A DNA stretch of 64,000 nucleotides, from NCBI RefSeq assembly GCF_022664395.1, contig NZ_JAKRET010000002.1, positions 62,001 through 126,000 on the forward strand. The letters run 5' to 3'. The DNA comes from Sphingomonas lacusdianchii (GTDB taxonomy: Bacteria > Pseudomonadota > Alphaproteobacteria > Sphingomonadales > Sphingomonadaceae). This document shows, in pieces, positions 9,233-18,158 of this stretch. Every line of letters begins with the position of its first letter. Positions within the stretch are counted from its first letter, which is position 1. The position numbers were made by a program, and so were the translations under genes. The notes under the pieces are model-generated. The model was not told where the DNA came from and searched no databases. It saw only the letters and a list, made by a program, of their open reading frames with translations.

Positions 9233-10533
9233 TTGGTCTTCTCCAGCGCCAGCGACTCGATCGGCAGGAGCAGCGTCGTTTCCGCGCCGCCGCTGTCGCG
9301 GTTCACCGCCTCGATCGTTCCACCCAGCGGCCGCAGGACATTGGTCGCGAGATAGAGGCCAAGCCCGGCACCCTGCCGGTCCTTGCTAGTATTATAGGGT
9401 TTGCCGAGGCTGGAGAGAATGCGGTCGGCGAAACCATTGCCGTCGTCGCGCACCGTCAGCCGCAGCATCGCTCCGTCGCGCAGCGCGATCAGCGCGATGT
9501 CGCGTCCGCCCGCCTCCACCGCATTGTCGAGCAGGTTGGTCAGCGCCTGGGCCAGCGCGCGGTCGGCGACGATCGGCACATCGGGTCCGAGGCGATCTTC
9601 GAACGCGGCGCGGCCGGGGTCGCTGCCGCGCCAACGGTCGAGTGTATCGGTCAGGAAGGTGCGCAGCGTGGTGCGGGTCGGCGCCTCGCCCTTCACCTCC
9701 CCGGCGGCGAACAGGATGCCCGACACGATCTCCTTGCACCGCGCGACTTCGGCCCGCATGTCGTCGACCTCGGCGGCGAAGCGCGGGTCGCGGCGGACGG
9801 CAGGCTCGTTTTTCCAGTCACCGAGCAGCACCGAGATCGACGAGAGCGGCGTGCCTAGTTCATGCGCCGCACCGCTGGCTAGCAGGCCCATGCGGACGAT
9901 ATGCTCCTCCTCGACCGCGCGCTGATGCAGTTGCGCCACCTTGGTATCGCGGTCGCGCAGATTGGCGGCGATCCGCGTCACGAATGCCACGAGCAGCGTC
10001 GCGGCGAGCACGAAATTGATCCAGTTGCCGAGCAGGAACGCGTCGGACAGGCTGCTGGCATAGCTCGGCGGCAGTTGCAGCGGGCGATGGAACGGGCCGA
10101 GCAATGCAAAAGCCGCGCTGGTGATCGCGACCAGCGCCCAGCTCGACCAGACTTTCAGCAGGATCGCTCCGATCACGACTTGCAACAGATAGAGCGACAC
10201 GAACGGGTTGCGTGCCCCGCCCGACAGATAGAGTTGCGCGGTCAGCGCCGCGACGTCGAGAACCAGCGCCGCGAACAGCGGCAGGTTGGTGTCACTCCAC
10301 CGGGACCGGCGGGCAAGGGTAACGAGGTTGAGCAGTACCAGTGCCGCCAGCACGCTGGCCATCGGCACGAGGGGTAGCCGGATGCCGAGCAGCCCGTCGA
10401 CGACGAGGATCGTCGCCAGCTGACCGCCGACCGCCAGCCAGCGCAGCTGGACCAGCAGCAGCATGTTGCGGCCGACCCCCTCGGCCGGCGGCGCATAGGG
10501 GGGCGGGGAAATGGCAGGCTGCATCGGGCGCAT
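9229..10533 (-). CDS. regB: Sensor histidine kinase, RegB/PrrB/ActS family
   Basis: This 434-residue membrane kinase senses respiratory redox state and phosphorylates RegA. Five to six membrane segments occupy residues about 25-190. The quinone-binding motif is present as GGARNPF (105-111). His224 sits in the H-box (AAHELGTPLSS), and Cys266 in ARCKEIV lies 42 residues beyond it, where RegB has its redox-active cysteine. The C-terminal ATPase domain shows N-box (LTNLLDNAVEAG), DDGNGF and GAGLGLYL motifs. The ATG at 10533 was preferred to an upstream start inside the SURF1 gene because it lies one base after the SURF1 stop. Gene order ties this sensor to the quinol oxidase. Confidence 0.93.
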   Translation of the reverse strand: MRPMQPAISPPPYAPPAEGVGRNMLLLVQLRWLAVGGQLATILVVDGLLGIRLPLVPMASVLAALVLLNLVTLARRSRWSDTNLPLFAALVLDVAALTAQLYLSGGARNPFVSLYLLQVVIGAILLKVWSSWALVAITSAAFALLGPFHRPLQLPPSYASSLSDAFLLGNWINFVLAATLLVAFVTRIAANLRDRDTKVAQLHQRAVEEEHIVRMGLLASGAAHELGTPLSSISVLLGDWKNEPAVRRDPRFAAEVDDMRAEVARCKEIVSGILFAAGEVKGEAPTRTTLRTFLTDTLDRWRGSDPGRAAFEDRLGPDVPIVADRALAQALTNLLDNAVEAGGRDIALIALRDGAMLRLTVRDDGNGFADRILSSLGKPYNTSKDRQGAGLGLYLATNVLRPLGGTIEAVNRDSGGAETTLLLPIESLALEKTK

Positions 10534-10534
10534 G

Positions 10535-11233
10535 TTACGCCCGTTTGTTCGGCCGCGCGACAAACCATGTCATGCCGGCCAACAGGGCGGCGAGGCCGAA
10601 CCAGGTGAGGGCGTAGACGAGGTGGTTGTTGCGGAAACTGACCACCGTCAGCCCGCCGCGGGGCCATGCCTTGCCGGGCGTCGCGGCGGCGTCGATGAAA
10701 TAGGGGGCGACGTCGGACAGGCCGCGCCTGGCGGCGATCGCGCTGACGTCGCGCGAATACCAGCGGTCTTCGGTCGGGTCGTTGCTGCGCAGGAATCCGC
10801 CGCCCGGCTCGGACAGGCGCAACAGCCCGGTTACCGTGACGGTGCCGGTGGGTGCCCACACCTTGCCGCGTTGTTCGGAAGGCACGAAGCCGCGATTGAC
10901 GAGGACGGTGAAGCGCCCGGTATCGAGCGGGGTCAGGACCCAGAAGCCACCGCCAAGCGCCGTCGCGGCCTGGGTATAGCTGTCGGCGTCGGGGCGGTAC
11001 CGGCCGATGACGGTCACCGGCCGGTAGGCGTCGTTGGTCGTGATCGCGCGCCATGCTGATGGCGGCGGCGCGGGGACGGGGGGCGAGCGCAGCATCGTTT
11101 CGGTTCGCTGGATCAAGTCCAACTTCCACGTCCGACGCTGCAACTGCCAAATCCCCAGCGCAAGGAGGCCGGCGATGACGCATCCGATCAGCGTGCCGAT
11201 CAGGATGCGTCGCAAGGCCCCCGGCCGGGTCAC
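10535..11233 (-). CDS. SURF1-family cytochrome oxidase assembly protein, GTG start
   Basis: This 232-residue inner-membrane protein helps insert heme into the oxidase catalytic subunit. The family hallmarks are visible: an N-terminal membrane helix (IGTLIGCVIAGLLALGIWQL) running into WQLQRRTWKLDLI, the periplasmic RPVTVIGRY and VLVNRGFVP motifs, and a C-terminal helix after FRNNHLVYALTWFGLA. The GTG at 11233 gives a 4-base overlap (GTGA) with cyoD and was preferred to an ATG 63 bases upstream that lies well inside cyoD. The stop is one base from the RegB start. SURF1 after cyoABCD is a common alphaproteobacterial order. Confidence 0.9.
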   Translation of the reverse strand: MTRPGALRRILIGTLIGCVIAGLLALGIWQLQRRTWKLDLIQRTETMLRSPPVPAPPPSAWRAITTNDAYRPVTVIGRYRPDADSYTQAATALGGGFWVLTPLDTGRFTVLVNRGFVPSEQRGKVWAPTGTVTVTGLLRLSEPGGGFLRSNDPTEDRWYSRDVSAIAARRGLSDVAPYFIDAAATPGKAWPRGGLTVVSFRNNHLVYALTWFGLAALLAGMTWFVARPNKRA

Positions 11234-11619
11234 ATCGTGCTCATTTCCCCGGACATCTGCGGCATCATGTTCAGGTTCATATGGTACATGACCCATAGCG
11301 ACCCCGACAGCACGATGACCACGAGGATGGCGGTGAAGATCAGCGCCATCAGCGTCCAGCCATTCTCCGACTTCGTATTCATGTGCAGGAAGTAGATCAT
11401 ATGCACGACGATCTGCACGATCGCACAGAGCATGACGATGCCGGCGGTGATCCGGCTATCGGCAAAGGCATTGGTCATGACGAGCGCGAAGGGGATCGCG
11501 GTCAGCACCACCGAGAGCAGGAAGCCGATGACATATTCGCGGCGCGAGCCGTGCGCGGGCGCATCGCCATGACCGCCATGGCCGTGCGCATGCGCGTCGT
11601 GATGTGCGTGGCCGGCCAT
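11230..11619 (-). CDS. cyoD: Cytochrome o ubiquinol oxidase subunit IV
   Basis: A 129-residue small subunit of the bo3-type quinol oxidase, needed for stable assembly of the CuB site in the E. coli enzyme. The N-terminus is histidine-rich (MAGHAHHDAHAHGHGGHGD), followed by REYVIGFLLSVVLTAIPFAL and two more membrane helices, the usual three-helix plan. The ATG at 11619 overlaps the cyoC stop as TAATG, so the genes are translationally coupled. The longer upstream frame lies inside cyoC and is not used. The His-rich head is longer than in E. coli CyoD and may bind metal, which is speculation. Confidence 0.93.
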   Translation of the reverse strand: MAGHAHHDAHAHGHGGHGDAPAHGSRREYVIGFLLSVVLTAIPFALVMTNAFADSRITAGIVMLCAIVQIVVHMIYFLHMNTKSENGWTLMALIFTAILVVIVLSGSLWVMYHMNLNMMPQMSGEMSTM

Positions 11620-12248
11620 TACAGCACTCCCAGCAGATAGACGAAGGTGAAGACGCCGATCCAGACGACGTCGAGGAAGTGCCAGAACAGCGACAGGCAC
11701 ATCAGGCGGCGCATGTTCGCAGCACCGAGGCCGAACTTTGCGACCTGTACCATCAACGTCACCAGCCAGACGATGCCGAAGGTGACGTGGAGACCGTGCG
11801 TGCCGACCAGCGTGAAGAAGCTGGACAGGAACGCGCTACGCTGCGGTCCGGCGCCTTCATGGATCAGATGGCTGAACTCATAAAGTTCGATGCCGAGGAA
11901 GCACAGGCCGAACACGCCGGTGATGGCGAGCCAGCGCAGCGTCGCGCCCTTCTTGCCCTCTTCGGCAGCGATCATCGCGAAGCCGTAGGTGATCGACGAG
12001 AAGAGCAGCATCGCGGTGTTGAGCGCGACGAACGGCAGGTCGAACAGTTCCTTGGCGTCCGGGCCACCCGCGGTGCTGCCCGAATAGACGCCATAGGAGG
12101 CGAAGAGCATGGCGAAGATGAGACAATCGCTCATCAGGTAGAGCCAGAAGCCGAGCAGCGTGCTCGACCCGGCTTCATGCTCATGCTCCTCCGCCAGATG
12201 GAAGGCGCGCTCGGACGCGCCTGCGGGGACTTGAACCGACGAACCCAT
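11619..12248 (-). CDS. cyoC: Cytochrome o ubiquinol oxidase subunit III
   Basis: A 209-residue subunit III of the heme-copper quinol oxidase with five predicted membrane helices. It begins MGSSVQVPAGASERAFHLAE, and family motifs include LGFWLYLMSDCLIFAMLFASY and THGLHVTFGIVWL. Length matches E. coli CyoC (about 204). The start at 12248 lies 5 bases after the cyoB stop. Upstream in-frame codons belong to the cyoB overlap and were discounted. It is the third gene of the cyoABCD operon. Confidence 0.95.
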   Translation of the reverse strand: MGSSVQVPAGASERAFHLAEEHEHEAGSSTLLGFWLYLMSDCLIFAMLFASYGVYSGSTAGGPDAKELFDLPFVALNTAMLLFSSITYGFAMIAAEEGKKGATLRWLAITGVFGLCFLGIELYEFSHLIHEGAGPQRSAFLSSFFTLVGTHGLHVTFGIVWLVTLMVQVAKFGLGAANMRRLMCLSLFWHFLDVVWIGVFTFVYLLGVL

Positions 12249-12253
12249 AATCC

Positions 12254-14254
12254 TTACGCCCCCGCGGCCTGGAGGTCGGCGGTCCGCCGAAGCTCCGTCT
12301 CGATGACTTCCTCGACCGGAATGTGGAAGTCGCGCTTGTAGTTGAAGGTGTGGAAGATCGCGACGCCGATCACCGCGACGAACGACAGCGCCGCCAGCCA
12401 CCAGATGTACCAGACCATCGCCAGACCGAAGACGGTCGACACGCCCGCGATCACGATCCCGGCCCAGGTGTTGCTCGGCATATGGATCGGCTGGAAGCCT
12501 TCCGTCGGCCGGGCATATTTGTGGCTCTTCATGTCGTACCACGCGTCCATGTCATGAACGACGGGGGTGAACGCGAAGTTATAGTCCGGCGGCGGCGACG
12601 AGGTCGCCCATTCGAGGCTGCGGCCGTCCCACGGATCGCCGGTGACGTCGCGCAGCTTGTCGCGGTTCAGGACGCTGACGGCGATCTGGATGAGGAAGGC
12701 GGCGATGCCGACCGCAATGATCGCGGCACCCACGGCGGCGATGACGAACCAGATCTGCAGGCTCGGATCGTCGAAGTGGCGCAGGCGCCGGGTGATGCCC
12801 ATCAGGCCCAGCACATAAAGCGGGGTGAAGGCGACCCAGAAGCCGACGAACCAGCACCAGAAGCTGACCAGGCCCCAGGTGCGGTCGAGCTTGAAGCCGA
12901 ACGCCTTGGGGAACCAGTAGTTGATGCCGGCAAAGGTACCGAACACCACCGCGCCGATGATGACGTTGTGGAAGTGCGCCACGAGGAACAGCGAGTTGTG
13001 CAGCACGAAGTCGGCGGGCGGCACCGCGAGCAGCACGCCGGTCATGCCGCCGATGGTGAAGGTCAGCATGAAGGCGATCGCCCACATCATCGGCAGTTCG
13101 TAGCGGATCCGGCCGCGATACATGGTGAACAGCCAGTTGAAGATCTTCGCGCCCGTCGGGATCGAGATGATCATCGTCGTGATGCCGAAGAACGAGTTGA
13201 CGCTCGCCCCCGACCCCATGGTGAAGAAGTGGTGCAGCCACACCAGGTACGACAGGATGGTGATGACCAGCAGCGCGTAGACCATCGACGTATAGCCGAA
13301 CAGCCGCTTGCTCGAGAAGGTCGACACGACTTCGGAGAATACGCCGAACACCGGCAGCACCAGGATGTAGACCTCCGGGTGACCCCAGATCCAGATCATG
13401 TTCACATACATCATCGGGTTGCCGCCCAATGTGTTGGTGAAGAAGTTGGTGCCGACATAGCGGTCGAGCGACAGCATGGCGAGCACGGCGGTCAGGACCG
13501 GGAAGGCGGCGACGATCAGGATGTTGGTGACCAGCGCCGACCAGGTGAAGATCGGCATCTTCATCAGGCCCATGCCCGGGGCGCGCATCTTGACGATGGT
13601 CGCGATCAGGTTGACGCCTGACAACAGGGTGCCGACGCCTGCCAGCTGGAGCGCCCAGATATAATAGTCGACGCCCACGTCGGGCGAGTAGTCGAGTCCC
13701 GACAAGGGCGCGAACGCCAGCCAGCCGGTACGGGCGAATTCGCCCACGAACAGGCTGGCCATGACGATCACCACGCCCGACGCGGTCATCCAGAAGCTGA
13801 AATTGTTCAGGAACGGGAAGGACACGTCGCGCGCGCCGATCTGGAGCGGAACGATATAGTTCATCAGACCGGTGACGAACGGCATCGCCACGAAAAAGAT
13901 CATGATGACGCCGTGGGCGGTAAACACCTGATCATAGTGATGGGCGTTCAGGAAGCCTTCGTTCTGGCCGAAGGCGATCGCCTGCTGGCTGCGCATCATG
14001 ATCGCGTCGGCAAAGCCGCGCAGCAGCATGACGATGCCGAGGATCATGTACATGATCCCGATCTTCTTGTGATCGACCGTGGTGAACCACTCTTTCCAGA
14101 GATAGCCCCAGAGTTTGAAGTAGGTCAGCGCCGCCAACACCGCCGCGCCGCCGATGGCGACCGCGATGAAGGTCATGACGATGATCGGTTCGTGGATCGG
14201 GAAGCTTTCGATCGTCAGGCGACCGAAGATCAGCTTGGTAAGGGTATCGGACAT
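12254..14254 (-). CDS. cyoB: Cytochrome o ubiquinol oxidase subunit I
   Basis: This 666-residue catalytic subunit reduces O2 to water at the heme/CuB centre and pumps protons. The length matches E. coli CyoB (663). Key segments are visible: [16 protein letters not shown] near the N-terminus, [17 protein letters not shown] (CuB histidine and the cross-linked tyrosine) and [13 protein letters not shown] (heme ligands). About 15 membrane helices are predicted. The quinol rather than cytochrome c type is indicated by its operon partners and by a CyoA that lacks a CuA site. It starts 10 bases after the cyoA stop. Confidence 0.97.
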   Translation of the reverse strand: MSDTLTKLIFGRLTIESFPIHEPIIVMTFIAVAIGGAAVLAALTYFKLWGYLWKEWFTTVDHKKIGIMYMILGIVMLLRGFADAIMMRSQQAIAFGQNEGFLNAHHYDQVFTAHGVIMIFFVAMPFVTGLMNYIVPLQIGARDVSFPFLNNFSFWMTASGVVIVMASLFVGEFARTGWLAFAPLSGLDYSPDVGVDYYIWALQLAGVGTLLSGVNLIATIVKMRAPGMGLMKMPIFTWSALVTNILIVAAFPVLTAVLAMLSLDRYVGTNFFTNTLGGNPMMYVNMIWIWGHPEVYILVLPVFGVFSEVVSTFSSKRLFGYTSMVYALLVITILSYLVWLHHFFTMGSGASVNSFFGITTMIISIPTGAKIFNWLFTMYRGRIRYELPMMWAIAFMLTFTIGGMTGVLLAVPPADFVLHNSLFLVAHFHNVIIGAVVFGTFAGINYWFPKAFGFKLDRTWGLVSFWCWFVGFWVAFTPLYVLGLMGITRRLRHFDDPSLQIWFVIAAVGAAIIAVGIAAFLIQIAVSVLNRDKLRDVTGDPWDGRSLEWATSSPPPDYNFAFTPVVHDMDAWYDMKSHKYARPTEGFQPIHMPSNTWAGIVIAGVSTVFGLAMVWYIWWLAALSFVAVIGVAIFHTFNYKRDFHIPVEEVIETELRRTADLQAAGA

Positions 14255-14264
14255 GATCTGGTTC

Positions 14265-15416
14265 TCAGCCTAGCGCCGGGGCGCGGCGGCCCGGCATCGC
14301 AGGCGTTGCGTTGCGGGTCATGTTGCGGTTGGCGTCACTTCCGGGATCGGTGGCGCCGGGGGCGGCCGACGATCCCTCAGGTGCGTCGCCGCTGCTGTGC
14401 GGGCTGACGCCATATTCGGACGGCGCCTTTTCCAGTGCGCCCTTGGTGCGTTCGCCTTGCTGGGGCAAGCGGCTGTTGACCGCCGAGCCATGGCCGCCGC
14501 CATGCTGCATGCTCTCGGTCATGCACGGCGTGCCGGGCTTTACGCACATCTGGACGATGCGCGTGAACAAGCCTTGCTCGATCCCGCCAAAGCCCATCGG
14601 CGGCACTTTCTCGCTCGGCTTTTCGAGTTCGAGATAGCGCGCGGTGTCGAGCCGGTTCGGCATCGCCTTCACGCCTGCGACGAACTTGTCGAAGCCGGCG
14701 GTGTCGGTGCTGGTGGTCTTGAAGTTCATATAGGAGAAGCCGGCGCCGCTATAATGTGCCGACATGCCCTCGAACGTGCCGGGCTTGTTCAGCACCGCAT
14801 GCAGCTTCGTCTCCATGCCGGGCATGGTGTAAATCATGCCGGCCATGGCGGGGACGTAGAAAGTGTTCATCACCGACGACGACGACAGGCGGAAGCTGAC
14901 CTGGCGATCGACTGGCAGGACCAGCCGGTTGACGGTAGCAATGCCCTGTTCGGGATAGATGAACAGCCATTTCCAGTCGAGTGAGACGACCTGGATCTCC
15001 AGCGGCTTCTGATTCTCCGGCACCGGCTTGCCAGACGAAATCTGACCGATCGGCCGATAGGGGTCGAGCAGATGGGTGCTGATCCATGTCAGCGCGCCCA
15101 GCGCGATGACGATCAGCAGCGGACCCGACCAGATGACCAGTTCGAGCGCGGTCGAATGGTCCCAGTTCGGCTTGTACGTCGCCTTTTCATTGGACGCGCG
15201 GTATTTCCACGCGAACCAGACGGTCAGCGCCATCACCGGGATGATGATGAGCAGCATGAGGCCGACCGAGATCATCAGGACGTCGGCTTGCTGGCGCGCG
15301 ACGTCGCCGGCGGGATTGAGCACGACCATGTCGCACCCGCCGACAAGCGGCAGGGCCGCGAGAGGCAGGAGCGAACGCAGTGGCCGGTGCCACGGAAGCG
15401 AGCGGGGCAGGATCAT
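14265..15416 (-). CDS. cyoA: Cytochrome o ubiquinol oxidase subunit II (lipoprotein)
   Basis: A 383-residue subunit II with a lipoprotein signal ([14 protein letters not shown]), two membrane helices ([20 protein letters not shown] and a second near [17 protein letters not shown]), and a periplasmic cupredoxin domain ([41 protein letters not shown]). The CuA cysteine pair is absent, as in other quinol oxidases. It differs from E. coli CyoA (315 residues) by a roughly 80-residue hydrophilic tail rich in Gly, Ser, Pro and His after residue 295. It is the first gene of the cyo operon; the promoter should lie in the 132-base divergent spacer before the MFS gene. Confidence 0.95.
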   Translation of the reverse strand: MILPRSLPWHRPLRSLLPLAALPLVGGCDMVVLNPAGDVARQQADVLMISVGLMLLIIIPVMALTVWFAWKYRASNEKATYKPNWDHSTALELVIWSGPLLIVIALGALTWISTHLLDPYRPIGQISSGKPVPENQKPLEIQVVSLDWKWLFIYPEQGIATVNRLVLPVDRQVSFRLSSSSVMNTFYVPAMAGMIYTMPGMETKLHAVLNKPGTFEGMSAHYSGAGFSYMNFKTTSTDTAGFDKFVAGVKAMPNRLDTARYLELEKPSEKVPPMGFGGIEQGLFTRIVQMCVKPGTPCMTESMQHGGGHGSAVNSRLPQQGERTKGALEKAPSEYGVSPHSSGDAPEGSSAAPGATDPGSDANRNMTRNATPAMPGRRAPALG

Positions 15417-15441
15417 GCGCGCGACCTATGCCGACCGATGC

Positions 15442-15493
15442 TGCACTGCGATAGGACATTTTGTCCTATCCCCGCGTTTGGTGCATTGCGATA
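15442..15493. promoter_or_regulatory. Candidate operator: 21-base palindrome flanked by direct repeats, between cyoA and MFS gene
   Basis: GATAGGACA-TTT-TGTCCTATC (15450-15470) is a perfect 9-base inverted repeat. It lies between two copies of TGCAYTGCGATA (15442-15453 and 15482-15493) spaced 40 bases apart, close to four helical turns. It sits about 35-55 bases before the cyoA start and 80-100 before the MFS start. The palindrome is AT-richer than its surroundings and is not followed by a T-run in either direction that would suggest a terminator. A regulator binding here could control both directions. I do not recognise the site. Confidence 0.5.
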
Positions 15494-15548
15494 ACGGGCG
15501 CACATTCAGTCTACCCGCGCGCCCGTCCGCGCAACGTTTGGAGTCCCT

Positions 15549-16889
15549 ATGGCCGAGGCCTTCGTCCATTCCCGCGAGATCGAGGCCGACGCCCGGGCGG
15601 TCAACACGTCCCCCAATGGCGAAGCGCAGATCAGCGTCCAGTCGGAAGAGATCGCGATCGGCGTCATTATCGGCCGTACGTCGGAATTCTTCGACTTCTT
15701 CGTCTATGCGATCGCGTCAGTGATCGTGTTCCCGCAACTGGTCTTCCCCTATGTCGACCGGCTGACCGGAACGCTCTATTCCTTCGCGCTGTTTCCGCTG
15801 GCGTTTTTCGCCCGTCCGCTCGGCACTTTGCTGTTCATGTGGATCGACCGGCGGCACGGGCGCGGGACGAAGCTGACCATCGCGTTGTTCCTGCTTGGCA
15901 CCGCCACGGTGGCGATGGGCTTCCTGCCCAGCTATGCGCAGGCCGGGGCCTGGTCGGCGATCCTGCTGGCGACGCTTCGTATCCTGCAGGGGATCGCGCT
16001 GGGCGGGGCGTGGGATGGCCTCGCCTCGCTGCTGGCGCTGAACGTGCCGCAGGACCGTCGCGGCTGGTATGCGATGATCCCGCAGCTCGGCGCGCCGCTC
16101 GGCCTGATGGTGGCCAGCGCGCTGTTCGCGTTCTTCACCGCCTATATGAGCTCGGAAGACTTTATCAGCTGGGGCTGGCGCTATCCGTTCTTCGTTGCGT
16201 TCGCGCTGAACGTCGTCGCGCTGTTCGCCCGGCTGCGTATCGTCGTCACGCCGGAATATACCGCGCTGTTCGAGAATCGCGAGCTGAAGGCGTCGCCGGT
16301 GCTGCCGACGGTGGCACGCGAATGGAAGACGATCGCGATTGGGGCGCTGGTGCCGCTCGCCAGCTTCGCGCTGTTCCACATGGTCACCGTGTTTCCGCTG
16401 TCGTGGATCCTGCTGTTCACCGAACAGGAGATTGCGCGCTTCCTGTGGATCGAGACCGCCTGCGCGATCTTCTTCATCTTCGCGATCATCATCTCGGGCG
16501 TGCTCGCCGACCATGTCGGTCGCCGGACGCTGCTCGGCATCGGTGCGGTCGCGATCGCGCTGTTCTCGGGCCTTGCGCCGTTGCTGCTGAACGGCGGCGA
16601 TGCCGGTGAAATCGCGTTTATGATCACCGGCTTCATCCTGCTCGGCCTGTCGTTTGGCCAGTCGTCGGGGACCGTCGCGTCGAACTTCGCCAAGGATTCG
16701 CGCTATACCGGCGCGGCACTCACGTCGGACCTCGCCTGGCTGTTTGGTGCGGGCTTCGCGCCGCTGGTCGCGTTGGCGCTGGCCGACAAGCTGGGGCTGA
16801 TCGCGTCGGGCCTGTACCTGTTGTCGGGTGCGGTCGGCACGCTGGCGGCACTCGCGCTCAACAAGGAACTGGCGCGCCGGCTCGATTGA
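15549..16889 (+). CDS. MFS transporter, metabolite:H+ symporter (MHS/ProP-like) family
   Basis: A 446-residue inner-membrane carrier with 12 predicted helices. The loop between TM2 and TM3 has the MFS signature as MWIDRRHGRGTK and the second half repeats it as VLADHVGRRTLLGIG. GRTSEFFDFFVYAIASVIVFPQ at the first helix and IGLxxG-like RILQGIALGGAWDG in TM4 are typical of the MHS group, which carries dicarboxylates, sugars or osmolytes with protons. The substrate is not deducible. It is divergent from cyoA and is followed, with overlapping codons, by a secreted protease gene. A hydrophilic N-terminal extension of about 45 residues precedes the first helix. Confidence 0.9.
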   Translation: MAEAFVHSREIEADARAVNTSPNGEAQISVQSEEIAIGVIIGRTSEFFDFFVYAIASVIVFPQLVFPYVDRLTGTLYSFALFPLAFFARPLGTLLFMWIDRRHGRGTKLTIALFLLGTATVAMGFLPSYAQAGAWSAILLATLRILQGIALGGAWDGLASLLALNVPQDRRGWYAMIPQLGAPLGLMVASALFAFFTAYMSSEDFISWGWRYPFFVAFALNVVALFARLRIVVTPEYTALFENRELKASPVLPTVAREWKTIAIGALVPLASFALFHMVTVFPLSWILLFTEQEIARFLWIETACAIFFIFAIIISGVLADHVGRRTLLGIGAVAIALFSGLAPLLLNGGDAGEIAFMITGFILLGLSFGQSSGTVASNFAKDSRYTGAALTSDLAWLFGAGFAPLVALALADKLGLIASGLYLLSGAVGTLAALALNKELARRLD

Positions 16890-16894
16890 GCGAC

Positions 16895-18121
16895 ATGCTA
16901 CGTTGGCTGGTGGCGGCGCTTGCGCTGGTGGCGGGAAATCCCGCTGCGGCGCAGGACGCGGCCACCGTCGTTTCTGCCGAAGCCGCATTGGCGCAGGACG
17001 CCGCCGAAGTCGCGCGGGTCCGGGGTATCGATCCGGCCGCGGCGCTCATTCTGTTGCGCAAGCAAATCGCCAGCATTGCGGCGACCGATTGGATCGAGGG
17101 GCGCTATCGTGACCGGCTGGCGGGCATCGCCATCGAGCCGGACGGTGCGGTCTCGGTGCTGCTGACCGGCAACCGTCCGGTCGCCGATGCCCAAATCGGC
17201 GCAGGCGACCTGACCGTACCGGTTCGTTTCCGCATCGGTGCCCGGTCGACGCGAGTCGAGCTGCTCGACGCGCTGAACCGGCATCAGGCGGCCATCCGGG
17301 CAATGCTGACCCGACCGCCGGCGATCGGCATCGATGCGAGACGGGGGGCATTGGTGATCCAGATCGGTGCCGCCGATGCCGGGGGCGATGTCGCTGCACT
17401 GCGGCGACGACTCGCCGACTTGACCGGCGTGCCAATCCGTCTCGCCACGACCGGGCGGCCCGATCTGGATCTGGCAGGCGAGGTGATCGGTGGATCGCGA
17501 CTGATCGGGCCCGATCCGACCAATGGCCGCCGTTATTATTGCACGACCGGTTTCGTCGTGACCGATGGCGTGCGGACCGGCATCGTCACCGCCGCCCATT
17601 GTCCCGATCAACTCGACCATATCGCGCCCGACCGATCGGTGACGCCGACGACTTTTGTCGGGCAATGGGGCTGGGGCTTTCACGACGTACAGGTCAATGC
17701 GACGCCCGACGCCGTCCGCCCGCTATTCTACGCCGACGCGGCGCGGACGCAGATCCGTGCCGTCGAGGCACAGCGCAGTCGAGCAAGTACGCGCGTCGGC
17801 GACATCGTCTGCCATCGCGGTGAGAGCAGCGGTTACAGCTGTGCCGAGGTGATGATGACCGACTTCGCCCCTTCGGGCGATCTGTGCGGTGGACCATGCC
17901 TGCCAACCTGGGTCGCCGTCGCCGGGCCGGGGTGCCGTGGGGGCGACAGTGGCGGCCCGGTGTTCCTCGGCACTACTGCGATCGGGCTGCTCAAGGGCGG
18001 CAGCTATCGACCCGACGGATCGTGCGTCTTCTATTACTATATGTCGCTCGACTTTCTGCCCGATGGCTGGCGGCTGTTGATCGCGCCGCCGCCTGCTCCG
18101 CTTTTCGCGTCGACGAACTGA
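16895..18121 (+). CDS. Secreted S1-family (chymotrypsin-like) serine protease
   Basis: A 408-residue exported protease. The signal peptide (MLRWLVAALALVAGNPAAAQ) ends near residue 20. A region of about 170 residues follows that looks like a propeptide, with YRDRLAGIAIEPDGAVSVLL and ARRGALVIQIG segments. The catalytic domain shows TAAHC (His235) and GDSGGPVF (Ser352) motifs; the catalytic Asp is probably in the stretch between them but I could not fix it. Cysteines flank both motifs, as expected for an exported enzyme. The ATG at 16895 was preferred; a TTG at 16886 would overlap the MFS stop. It lies 5 bases after the MFS gene, so co-transcription is likely. The target is unknown. Confidence 0.85.
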   Translation: MLRWLVAALALVAGNPAAAQDAATVVSAEAALAQDAAEVARVRGIDPAAALILLRKQIASIAATDWIEGRYRDRLAGIAIEPDGAVSVLLTGNRPVADAQIGAGDLTVPVRFRIGARSTRVELLDALNRHQAAIRAMLTRPPAIGIDARRGALVIQIGAADAGGDVAALRRRLADLTGVPIRLATTGRPDLDLAGEVIGGSRLIGPDPTNGRRYYCTTGFVVTDGVRTGIVTAAHCPDQLDHIAPDRSVTPTTFVGQWGWGFHDVQVNATPDAVRPLFYADAARTQIRAVEAQRSRASTRVGDIVCHRGESSGYSCAEVMMTDFAPSGDLCGGPCLPTWVAVAGPGCRGGDSGGPVFLGTTAIGLLKGGSYRPDGSCVFYYYMSLDFLPDGWRLLIAPPPAPLFASTN

Positions 18122-18158
18122 CTTCACATCGCGCGCGCCGCTCCCCAAGTCGGCGGCG

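Noticed and set aside
15417..15548. Classical RegA or FNR box in the cyoA-MFS spacer
   Set aside because: No TTGAT-N4-ATCAA sequence and no clear RegA consensus; only the unassigned palindrome was kept.
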